Source of the DNA: Copromyces sp. CBS 386.78
Taxonomy: Eukaryota; Ascomycota; Sordariomycetes; Sordariales; Sordariaceae
DNA length: 64,000 nucleotides
Direction of reading: 5' to 3'
NCBI GenBank assembly: GCA_030685235.1
Contig: MU839109.1
Location: 186,001-250,000 of the forward strand
Under the pieces are notes generated by a model. That model was not told where the DNA came from and made no database searches. It worked only from the letters and a program-made list of their open reading frames with translations. How positions within the stretch are numbered: the first letter of the stretch is position 1; each line of letters begins with the position of its first letter. The translations under genes and the position numbers were made by a program. This document shows positions 43,722 to 54,052 of this stretch, piece by piece.

Positions 43722-46427
43722 ACAGCGTCATGGTTCGAGACAAGCGCCATACGGCGACCCTAGAGATAGACCTAGGCCTCGTTCCGTGGAGGGACATAGT
43801 GGAAGCGCCGCCTCCTCCTCCCAACACGCCTCTTCCCCGCGCTCGAGGTCTTGCAGCGCCGAGCCGGACATGTAATGCACAATGCGTCACTGCCTAGTGT
43901 CTAGGATACCTTGGCTACAGATTAGATGATTAGATAGCGGTGCCCGCAAGGAATATTTTTGTATGCGCTTGTTTTTTTTTTTTTTTTTTTTTTTGTATAT
44001 TAGATCTATAAAGCGAGTATCTAGTCTCCATCGGAAACCCAAGGGAGTCTACCATATCGGGCAAGTCCACTACCGCTACAGCTAATTCATCATTATTTTC
44101 TACGGTAACAATTCGTCGTTGAAAAATGTTGTAGGTACCTTATCCCGTGTTGTGACCAGGGCATGCATGGATGGAAACTGACAGGAGGATACTCGGTAAC
44201 GTCCCATCTTTTCACAAGTAGCATTCTGTCCTTCAGAAATCCCTTGTTGTTTTTTAGAAACAACGTTCTGTCTTTTACGAATTTTTGAAAGTTGGCAGCT
44301 AGGACACTCGTAGAATGCAGCACAATAAAACTCCAAGTTGGTGCGTCGAACAAGAATCGCTATGTGATCAACCGACAAGGGAGAATTACCTTTTGTTATT
44401 CTTTTTTTTTGTTCTCTTTTTTTGGCCCGCATCAAGGCGCAACGCAATGGTTCGATTCATAGGTACCTGCAGGCAACCAAGCCTGCAATAAGGGCAAAGG
44501 TGCTCTTACCAAGTTACTTACAAAGTTATCTTTGTCACTTCCGGTCAAAATTGTTGAGATGCATGGCCAAGGTAGGTAGGTACTGGGAGATTCAAGGGTT
44601 GGAACTTGGAAAACTATTAAGGAAGGAGTGACGTTGAGGTTGCAATGATAATTGGTCAATTCAGCTGTTATTGATACGCCCCAAAATAGTACTGCTTTCT
44701 GCATGCATGTAGTTAGGTACCTCTTGCAACTTCACTGTGACTACCATCTCAACTCCCAACCTGCTGCTCCCAAGCTGGGGTGCAGGCGGTGCAGCGTACA
44801 AGTAGAGGTAAGGTAGGTATGTTAGGCCACTAGGCTAGGCAGGCACAGACCAAGGCACGCACCTGCCATGCTATGTACCCTGTGCCTGGCACAGGAAGGT
44901 AGGTGTACGTGTAAGCGTAGGATAGGAACGGTACGCACCATGTGCGCCTTCCTGGTTCAGGCACTGGCTACTGCCAGGCTTAGCTTGAGTCAACGGCAGG
45001 CGTAAGCCTAGCCGGCCTCAAGTCCTGTATTTAGCTAGACTCTGGCCTCCACAGTAGATTGGAAGGCCATCTTCTACCAATACATCATCTTTGCCAGTAC
45101 CTTCGTACCGTGCCTGTCACAGTACGGTAGGCATGCACGGAGAGTGTACCTTACTAGTACTTTACTATGTAGCCCGATTTGGCCGCAGGCCAGTTAGACT
45201 TCCATAAGGTAGCTTAGATCATCATCTATCACACATTTTGCACTGCAGACACCATCACCTTGACAAGGTACCTCTGCTTGAGCCAAGTCTCAACAAGGGA
45301 CTCGAGCTACACACACCTTAAAAGTACACTACCAAGCTTTTGAGGCTCTTTCTCTACCTCTTCACCTAACAGGTTAGCCCTAGCCCTTCTCACGTGAAGT
45401 GGCGAGTGTCAGGGTACGACCTGCACACATGATGCATGGACGTCCCCAAAATGACCTGGCTTACCTAATGGGTGCTATTTGCTCTTGCTCTTTGCAATAC
45501 TCAAGGTACTTAGTGTTTGATCCGGTCCGCCTTCCATTATTGAACTGTTGAAACTCGCTTGGTTGGGAACTATGGATCTTTGGGCAAGGTGATGGTTGAT
45601 TACCTAGGAAGAAACTAGAAGAGGAGAAACCCCCGGAAACTAAGGTAGGTATAAATACCCCTCCTTCGTATCGCACATTCCCACTGTCGTTGCGAAGAAA
45701 ACAAACGCTCCTCCTCTTACGCATCCCCTGTGCCAAAATTTGGTCGACCCGCTTGCTCGCTTCAGGTGGTCTCGAAAGTACTGCACCGCAGGACACTCAC
45801 CTACTAAATTTGCACATTTTCTTTTGAACGAACATTTTCATATCCTCTATTTCTCTCGTACATCCTCCCAAACGGAACTGTGCTCACTTCTTCCTTTGTT
45901 TCCTTTATGAAAGACCGGGTGCGGGTTGCAATCGATCGGGGGTACCTGCGGCCCGGTGTTTTGCGGTCGTTAGTGGGTCCTTCGCTCAAGACGGGACGGG
46001 AGCCTCCACTCAACTCGCCGCCGCTGGCTTACCCGGATCTACCGGTCCTACCGGAGTAGCCCTCACAGGTTTGCACCACACCACAGATCTTGTCCCTACA
46101 TGCTGCTTGGAATCATCAGAGTAGGTAGGGACATAGCATAGTAGGGCCGCACCACCCCACCACCTCACCACCGAGATTTTCGCGTGCTTTTTGTCCGGCG
46201 TCCACCGAATGACCTCCGTTGCAGCCATGCTTCAGAACACCTGACCCTACTTCCACAGTTCCACCTTACATCATTCATCCGTTCGGTGTAAGACCAATAT
46301 TTCCATTGGCTGAACTTGAAGCAATCCAACGACAGTGCAGACCCTCACAGTGGGAATCCAACGGGGGGCACCGGCCGCCGCCTTGTAGATCGATCGGTAA
46401 GTACTACTGGAAGTGGTCAGCACCTAG

Positions 46428-46428
<1 letters not shown>

Positions 46429-46464
<36 letters not shown>
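46429..46464 (+). repeat. (AAC)12 trinucleotide microsatellite
   Basis: Twelve or so perfect AAC units, non-coding context. Confidence 0.93.
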
Positions 46465-48117
46465 GGGCGAATCAAACCGGAATAGTGAAATGAATACTTG
46501 ATTGAATGGTTGAACATGACACAAGGGAATGTCCCCCATGGATCCTACTTGAAATTCTTCTCCTCCTCGAGGAGCATGGGCCAAAGGAAGTGATGGAACC
46601 AACAGGCAGAGAGAGCGCTGGAGTCTGGAGAGCTGGAAAAAAGCGGTGCCCCATGGCCCGGGGTATCTTTTCCTTTCAGATCCAAGACTTCAGTTGTTCG
46701 TTCCCCGCAAATACAACGTTCCCGCTTGGGAGTTCCCGCCCGGGAGCAGTAGCACCCGTCGTCTTGGAAACCCTCCACTATCAGATGACATGCTTGTCTT
46801 GACCACTTGATCTGCCTGTGCCGTACCCAGTCTCTTCTTGGCTCGAATACCTGACCCTGAGAGCAGTGCTTGCGTGGGCAAGTCAACAACCTGCTTCCCC
46901 GGCTTGTCTGCTTTCCGGGACCGTCGCTGGGAGAGAGGAGGACGAACAAACGATTCTTGAGAACGAAGGTGAACTGCTGGCTGAGGGTATTCTCAATTCC
47001 TCCGTCCCCTTTCCTGCCTCGGAACTGTCAGCTCAACAGCTCTGGCGAAAAGAAAAGACATGGGGTGCACTCAAATGAGCTAAGTCCGGCCGAAATGACT
47101 TCCACTTTGTTTTCTCGCATCTGTTTGCCCACCGTTCTGGAGAGAACTAGGGGCCCCTTGTACAGCGCTCACAGTGACTGCTACAAAGGCTGCTTCGGGC
47201 GGTCGCTTCCCTCTCGTCTTCAGTTTGCGCCCTGGCCGTTTTTATTACAGCTTGCCGCACGTTGAAGCGAAGGACTGCTGCTTCCTGGTAAACAGCAGAA
47301 CTCTCGTGCCCACCAGGGTAACAGCTTCTTCCGCGGAAAGAAGCACGGACGGATTTCTTCAGAGTGATTGAAAGCAATTCCTTAGTTGAGCGATTGCTGG
47401 TTCCATGCCAAGTTTGCCTGCATTCACTCGTGACTGCCTTGACGGAGAAAGACGTACGTCCCGGCATTAGGTTTGTCCGCCTTGAGGTAGTGTGTTGACG
47501 TGGAAATTGAACCTGGGCGGGGCTAGAAACCATGCTTGGTGCCTTCTCTTGGCTGTTTGTCGGGCGTACTGAGAGATTGCTCCTTCCCAAGTAGAAAGTT
47601 CGTGCCTGGGCCGGAGGAGAAAGAAAAGAATGACGGACGGGATTTCGGTGTCTGTGCGCTACGGGAAAGCGCCTTCGTGTTCATCCGCTCGCCGAGACAT
47701 GAAGCGGGCAAGGATCGGAGGACATACGCTAAAGCTGCAAGGGAATGGAAATGAAATTTATAAATGCGTATTAACCGGTTTTCTAGCCTCAGCCTGCATG
47801 GTGAGAGACGTATTTTTGATGAAACTTGGAGTAACACGGTGTCATTCGGAATAACTGCTGTTCAAAATGGTCGCCTCGTAAGCCTGACGAGTACCGGTAT
47901 TGATCACTGTAGAAGCTCCGCGGGGCCAGGCCGCTTCCAGTTCCCTCTTCTTTTCTGTCGTGAACGTCCTTGGTGGCTCCTGCTTTTGCTTCAAATCCAA
48001 GTTCCCGCCGGCTTGATGGCATGAGGGGCCGCTCCTGCGGCAGTGGAGTTTGTGAACCGGGTCCGCGCTCTTTGAGGTTGTGTCTTGGTGGGTGAGAAGT
48101 CGAGTCCCCGCCCATGC

Positions 48118-48240
48118 CGCTCTGGGAGTCGTTCCTCTTGCTTTGGCAGCTGGGAGTCGTCGCTCGTCCTTGCTTTGGCACCTGGGAGTTATCGCTCTTG
48201 CCTCCCATTGACAGCTGGGAGCCGTCCCTCTTGCCGTGAA
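48118..48240 (+). repeat. degenerate 28-33-bp tandem repeat, about four units
   Basis: Units start CTGGGAGTCG/CTGGGAGTTA/CTGGGAGCCG and continue with CTCTTGC(TTTGGCA). They have diverged in length and sequence. Confidence 0.7.
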
Positions 48241-50566
48241 GGCCATGTGAAAAAAAGGTCCGGACACTCTCCCCATGTACTTGGTGTGAGCGTATCCGGA
48301 ATAATTCTCACAGCTCCTGCCGTTAGACCTTGTTCGGGGTTGGGGTTATCTGAGGCTGCTTCATCAGTCGCTTGCTCCCGTGACTGGAGCAGCTACCGAC
48401 ACTAACCACTCCAGGCCCCTGAGGTTCTCTCCCCGTCAGAGGCCTCGCGACACCCATCATTCAACCACTCGCTGCCGGCGGCCCAGCAAATACGCTGCTC
48501 AGAGCATCGCACATGGCACCACATGGCGCAATGGTGTAAACTGGTATGATCTCGTCACATGCGGATCTGAACAACAAGGAAGCCCTTTTGCCCCCGCATG
48601 CCGTCGTTGCTGCGTGCCTGGGTACCTCTAGGTAGAGGTAAGCAAGGCGCTGTGTAGGTACACTAGCGCTCCTGCCAGAGTCTGCTGGATTGTATCTTGG
48701 CCGGGGGAGGGTTCAGACTGGGGACCGTCATTCTTGCCTTGATAAGTTGACGGCTTCTCACCTGTACCTTGACAGCCTCTCACTGCACCCTAACAGCTTC
48801 TCTCCCTGACACCAGCTTTCTCGCAACGCTGCAGCACCTCAGGCTAGTGCCCTCGTGGCTTTGGTGGCTGGAGCGCCACAGATCCCTTTTCCCTGCAGTC
48901 TCTCGACACCCCATCGTGCAACCTGAATCACCACGTGCTGTGGGAAAGAAGCTCGGACAAGCTTACACTAAACCACACCCATGGAGTGTCCGGATTTTTT
49001 TCCTTTCTTTCATTGTCATTTTCTTCTCACAGCGCCTGAACCACCTGCCAACAATCCGACGCCTTTCACATGCTGCCTCAACGCTCAGTATCAGTGCTGC
49101 TGAGATAAGGAAAGCACCATGATGCAAATTTCCCCGGTCTTGTCGACTGCGGACCTCATGCTGGGATGTACTTGGTAGCAAGTAAACAAGGCCGTCTTGC
49201 CTTGTTTCTCGTCGGCCTCGCTGCTGCCCGGTACATGTAAGCAAGGTGAATATCCACATGGTCCCAATGTCGTCTTGGGAGCACACTGTACCTCTACTTC
49301 ATGCGCCTTTCTGGGTTCTTGCCACATCAAATCCTGGATAAGGTACTCATCTGGAACGCGCGTTAATATTGATTCTTCATGTCCGACTGACAGTAGAAAA
49401 CAGCACAAGGTACTTACCACTTGCCTCTGCAAATGTGAGGCTGCCCTCATCCGCAGTTATCCTCCCTCCAGGTTTTTGAAGCTTTCCCTGATTTTTCGGG
49501 GGCTTTGGCCTTTGGGGGCTCGGACACGTGAGGGTAGGCAGACTGGATGTCAAGAGGTACAGTCTCGCAGGAAAATCGATTCACAGGTACCTATAGAAGG
49601 AAGCCACAAACGCTTGAATATGAAGGCTAAAACGCGTTACAAAAACATACCTAACATCTGTAACAAAACAGAGCCGAGAGATGATTCATGGAGAGAGGAT
49701 GAATTCGTTCTAGGTGCAGAAAATGCGGAAATTTTGTGGTTTTATGCACAAAATGACCACCTGTCATTACCTTACCATTTACCGACACCGACTACGAATG
49801 TTCCCCGGGATGAGCTCCGTCTCCGTTATCTGGCGACAGTCTTGCAAGAAAGCCAAGGTCAAGTTCGACATTCACGTGTGTCAAGGAATTCTTGGTCAAT
49901 TTGCTCTGTCTGGCGGTTGTCTACAACGCACACCCGCATGGAATTGGGTAGTTGGACTGTACTACCAGATTACACCCTCTCAAGTTTGAAAGGCGCTTGT
50001 CGAACTGCCATCTGAACCTGGGACCGTGTTCGTTCCGGCTGATTCTTTCGCTTCTTCTTGTCTCATGGATTCCATCTGTCACGAGTTTGTACCTAGGTAT
50101 AGGTTCAGGTTACTTTCAATTGGAGACTGACAATCTTCAAAGGAAAGAAAAACAGCAAGAGCAGACGAAGATGAAAGGAAAGTGGAGAATTTGGAGTGGA
50201 CTAGCCATGAGTTTCTTGACTCGGAGAAAAAGCCTGTCTGCTCCATCATTCGTCCAGATGACTCGACTGTCCCAAGCTTGATAAACGTGCTCGCCGAAGG
50301 GATGAACAGGAAGACAGGGTTGCAAGTTACCAACTTGTACACCATCCACAGAGGGGTCCCCGTAGAAAGGGCTCGACATAACAGGCGGGCCTCGCATAAG
50401 CGTGGAAACTGTTGGCAAAAAGGAAGGAGAATTCCACGCATTATACATATGTAGGTATTTGCTCCTTCCCAGGGAGAAAAAACAAGATTCCTCAACTAAA
50501 TTCCCAACGAGACGGATCACGTCGTCATCTGTCAGTTGAGCGGGAGTCTAGTGCCCTCAGACTGGT

Positions 50567-50574
50567 TATAAAAA
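50567..50574 (+). promoter_or_regulatory. TATA box of the DTSEDDN-repeat gene
   Basis: TATAAAAA followed at 25-50 nt by a CT-rich initiator-like stretch. The next in-frame ATG opens a 20-codon upstream frame. Confidence 0.55.
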
Positions 50575-50618
50575 GAAGGCACTACTCTGGCCCAATTTCC
50601 TCTTATCTTCTTCTCTCT

Positions 50619-50681
50619 ATGCTCTGTTGGACATCAGACATCACATACACTTCCTCCGTCTACTCCTCTTCAGATAAATAG
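50619..50681 (+). other. upstream open reading frame (20 codons)
   Basis: First ATG after the TATA box. The frame codes MLCWTSDITYTSSVYSSSDK and stops at 50681. By eye, the next ATG on the presumed transcript is the 51275 start. It may modulate translation of the main frame. Confidence 0.4.
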
Positions 50682-51061
50682 CCAAAACAACATTGGGGCC
50701 TTTCAACCTTCCCCCCCTTGCTTGGCAACCCCCTTTTTTCCCTTCCTCTTAAGATCGCCTGAGATCAGTCTTATCGAGAACTTCTCTTCGATCCCCGCTG
50801 CCCGTTCAACAAAATCAGCTCGGCGATATCCAGTGTTCCCTTCTGTCCACTCCCGTCAAAGGCAAATCAAGTCCTCTAGCCCTTCATCGCCCTACGGACT
50901 TCTATTCTCCTTTGGAGACCATACGAGCTTGGTTCAATCTAGCCTACCCGTCTACGAACAATTACCTACAAATCCACTTGGGGACTTCACTTGATCAACT
51001 ATTCCTTTGCCTCGGACGCCATCTTTAACACTAGTACAGTGTGAGGAACCACCACCTACCT

Positions 51062-51128
51062 ACTTTGGTCTTCCGTCCTTCAACTTTGGTCTTCCGTCCT
51101 TCTACTTTGGTCTTCCGTCCTTGGACTT
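51062..51128 (+). repeat. 21-bp tandem repeat, three copies
   Basis: TTTGGTCTTCCGTCCTT plus 4 variable bases, three consecutive times, in the leader of the 51275 gene. Confidence 0.92.
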
Positions 51129-51274
51129 TTTCAGACCGATAATCTCTCTCACCCTTTTCACTTCTACTATCGCTTCACCCGAGCCTAACCTCCTCGGGCA
51201 CGCACTATACGAGAAATCACCACTTACATCGGTCTTCTTTTCTTTTATTCTCACGCTCTCTTTCAATTGCCCAC

Positions 51275-52198
51275 ATGGAGACTTTCAATTTGAGCTTCCC
51301 CTTTGCTCTCCTCTCCTCCATCAGCCCCCGGATGGGCCGCGTCTTCTTCGTCATCCGCCGGTCGGGTCGTCGCGCCTTGGTCTTCGTCCCCAGCTTGGGC
51401 GGCCGCCGCGGCCGCGGCCTCTTCTCCTTGCGCCGCCAAATGGCCTCGTTGCGCCGGCTCTTCCCATTCATCCGCCGGCTCTTTCCATGTTCCTTCCGCA
51501 GCCGGTTCTCCTATCGCCGCCTCTTGTTTGTCTCGTGCTCCTTCCCCATCACCACCGAACGTCAAACTTGCTCCTGCATCATCTTGTCCCCCGTTCCCTT
51601 GATCTCCCCCACCCACCACGATACGAGCGAGGACGACAACCCCAACCCCGTTCCTTTGATCTCCCCCACCCACAACACGAGCGAGGACGACAACCCCTAC
51701 GACACGAGCGAGGACGACAACCTGTCCCCCGTTCCCTTGATCTCCCCCACCTACGATACGAGCGAGGACGACAACCCCTATGAGCGGGAGCCGGAGAGGT
51801 TCTTCGAGCCGGGTCTCTTCAGGGAACTTGAACCGTTCCACTTCTTCTCCATGCCATTAGCCGGGTCCCTTGAGGAGGAGGAGTTGGAGGAGTGGGAGGA
51901 GGAGGATGAGGAGGAGGGACATGAGGAGGAGGAGGAGGCTCACACTCATCCTACTGTTTATATTTCTGTTCCCCGCGCTGCCCCTCCTCTTCCCAACACT
52001 CGGGTTCATGTCATCATTCTTCATACTCGTACAAACCCACCTACTCCTTCACTCACTTCTTCCGCTTCATCTGTTTCTTCGTCGGGGCCTCCCACGCGTA
52101 CTGTCCATGTCACGTTCTCTTCAACCATCGTTGTCTACAACCCCTCCTCGTCCTCGCCTTCCTTCCAGCCCTTGAACGGGGTGGAGGACGAGGATTGA
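51275..52198 (+). CDS. low-complexity hypothetical protein with DTSEDDN repeats
   Basis: 307-residue frame starting in a good context (CACATGG), the second ATG downstream of the TATA box at 50567. Layout: an Arg/Phe/Leu-rich N-terminus (several RRLF clusters, residues about 20-85), then three units of PVPLISPTxxDTSEDDN (residues about 105-165), a short acidic-aromatic segment, a Glu-rich run (EEEELEEWEEEDEEEG), and a Ser/Thr/Pro C-terminus with hydrophobic strand-like pieces (TRVHVIILHTR, TVHVTFSSTIVVYN). I do not recognise it. All three plus frames and one minus frame stay open over long parts of this region because of the repeats, so the choice of frame rests on the start context and the intact C-terminal half. 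Confidence 0.5.
   Translation: METFNLSFPFALLSSISPRMGRVFFVIRRSGRRALVFVPSLGGRRGRGLFSLRRQMASLRRLFPFIRRLFPCSFRSRFSYRRLLFVSCSFPITTERQTCSCIILSPVPLISPTHHDTSEDDNPNPVPLISPTHNTSEDDNPYDTSEDDNLSPVPLISPTYDTSEDDNPYEREPERFFEPGLFRELEPFHFFSMPLAGSLEEEELEEWEEEDEEEGHEEEEEAHTHPTVYISVPRAAPPLPNTRVHVIILHTRTNPPTPSLTSSASSVSSSGPPTRTVHVTFSSTIVVYNPSSSSPSFQPLNGVEDED
51590..51783 (+). repeat. coding tandem repeat of about 57-60 bp
   Basis: Three full copies and one partial copy of a unit containing CCCGTTCCCTTGATCTCCCC and GAGCGAGGACGACAACC. Confidence 0.88.
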
Positions 52199-52500
52199 AG
52201 GGTGCGTGCGGATGGGCGGGTGATTGGGGTCTGGTCTGGACGGGGGTCTGGACGGCGGCCGTGCTGTGCTGGTGACAGACACGAGGAACGAGATAAGGGC
52301 TGATGAGAGCAGAAAGGAAAGGACTGGTCTGGTCTGTCCTGGCCTTGGGTCTTGAAGTTTGGATTGGATATTGGCATGATGTGGACCAAGGTCTGCAAAG
52401 GAGAGGGATGGATGTCTTGGGACGTGCCTGAACCGCTGTCGAGGAGAGAGGTGTAACGAAAAGGAAAAAAAACAAGGAAAAAAAGGACGAAGAAGAAAAA

Positions 52501-52940
52501 GTACCACACTGCCCGGAAGAGTCAAGAGACGAGAAGCTTCCTTTTTGGATGAGATCCGTCTTGGGATACCTACCTTACATCTACACACCAAATCATGCAT
52601 CCGGCCGGGCAATTATCTACCCTACCGGAGCAAACACGACTGTCACGGCAATGTACACGACAACATAGACGACAAGCTGGAGGCAGCACACAAAACAAGA
52701 CGGCACAAGAAAAGAGAAAAGAAGAAGAAGAGAAAGTACCACACTGCCCGGAAGAGACCAGACGAGAAGCTTCCTTTTTAGATAGCTAATCCGTCTTGGG
52801 ATACCTTACCTACCTACCTACCAAATCATGTCCCGCCGGGTAATTATCTACCTACCGGAGTAAATCCGACAATGTATACGACAATATAGACGACAGACAA
52901 ACTGGAAGCAGCACACAAGACAGGACGGCACAAGCGAGAC
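52501..52940 (+). repeat. diverged tandem duplication, unit about 235 bp
   Basis: Copy 1 starts at 52501 and copy 2 at 52736, both with GTACCACACTGCCCGGAAGA. They share ordered blocks GACGAGAAGCTTCCTTTTT, ATCCGTCTTGGGATACC, CAAATCATG, GGGTAATTATCTACC or similar, CTGGAGGCAGCACACA/CTGGAAGCAGCACACA and GACGGCACAAG. Confidence 0.93.
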
Positions 52941-53389
52941 AAACAACATGAAGATGGACGAAACATACCTCTACCTAGTAAAGAAGAACACACGGGAAAA
53001 CCATAGCATGGAAGAAATGAAATGATGCCGAGGATGTCAAGGGCGTATTACCAACCAACCAACAACGCAAGGCTAGGCAGTCATGGAAGACCATGGAGAT
53101 TTGGCGTTGGGCGTTTTGGTGTTGTGGTGTTGTGGTGTTGTAGTGTTGGGTGTTGTAGCGTTTGAATGAATGATCGTCAATTTATAGTTTTATCATTTTT
53201 CTTGTCCTGCTTTTCTTTGCTTCCATCTGCCGCCCCTGCCCCTCCCCCTTCTTCCCGTCGCGTTTCGCTTCTTTTCTCCGGTTTTTGTTATTTCCGGTTT
53301 TTTTCCCTTTTTTTTGGTTTTTTTTGTTTTTTTGTTGGCGGTGGGGGGGGGGGTTTGTTTGTTTGTTTGTTTGTGCTTTTTCAGTAGGG

Positions 53390-53497
53390 TTTCCTTTCTT
53401 CCCTTGTCAGGTTTCTTCCCTTGTCAGGTTTCTTCCCTTGTCAGGTTTCTTCCCTTGTCAGGTTTCTTCCCTTGTCAGGTTTCTTCCCTTATCAGGT
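53390..53497 (+). repeat. 17-bp minisatellite (TTTCTTCCCTTGTCAGG)n
   Basis: About six near-perfect copies. The last copy has TTATCAGG in place of TTGTCAGG. Confidence 0.95.
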
Positions 53498-54052
53498 GTT
53501 TTTGTTTGGTGAGATATGTTTGGAGTTCAGTTTTCTACAAATTACTTCTGCTTTCCTCTCCCTCGTTCCTTTTTTTCCTTTCCTCTTCTCTTCTTTCAAT
53601 TTTTTTTTCGTTTCTTCCAATGATTCTTCTTCCTTCATAGCCTCATTCCCTTTTCCAATCTGTCATTTTCTTTCCTCTTCGCTTTATGCATGCAAAACAG
53701 TTATGGAAACGATCAATGTATTTGGTTAGCGAAGTGTACTTGTACGGGTGGATTAGATTGGCAGAATGGTGACTAGGCACCGACAGTCAGTTCGTCACTC
53801 TTTCCCTTTCTCGTATGAGGGACGGAGGAGAAGGACCAGCAATCTACAATGAACGGTACTACAACATGAAATGAGGGACCACTTCTCCAGGGACGAAATG
53901 AGTAAAGAGGTAGCCAGTTCGTGCGTTAGGTATCAATAACAAGACAAGTACAAACCCAAAGTACGAGGATATCATCATCACAGACTTAGGTAAACCCTTC
54001 TTCCTCGGAACTGTGAAATCAGCAATGACGAGTACGACTGGACCCGTTCCAC

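Larger units (their letters stand above)
43722..50566. other. gene-poor region with GGTAGGTA-type motifs and simple repeats
   Basis: I cannot support any gene here. Many copies of GGTAGGT/ACCTACC and GGTACCT occur (for example near 44131, 44459, 44570, 44712, 44812, 44896, 45268, 45642, 46121, 48619, 48652, 49585). Simple repeats include T18 at 43972-43994, (AAC)n at 46429-46464 and degenerate tandem units at 48118-48240. Frames present begin with non-ATG codons or have no protein-like character. Confidence 0.5.
52199..54052. other. intergenic region with tandem duplication and minisatellite
   Basis: Contains the 235-bp duplication at 52501-52940, a short G-run and GTTT repeat at 53340-53375, and the 17-bp minisatellite at 53390-53497. 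No gene supported. Confidence 0.55.

Noticed and set aside
45461..45796. 111-codon minus frame near a TATAAATA sequence at 45650
   Set aside because: Starts at GTG, and the TATA-like element is inside the frame rather than upstream of it.
49197..50015. 272-codon plus frame
   Set aside because: Begins with TTG rather than ATG, has no protein-like motif, and lies in a motif-rich intergenic region.
51263..51841. 192-codon minus-strand frame with VVVLARVVG and acidic repeats
   Set aside because: Antisense to the repeat gene, with no promoter signal on that strand. It is kept only as part of the multi-frame observation.
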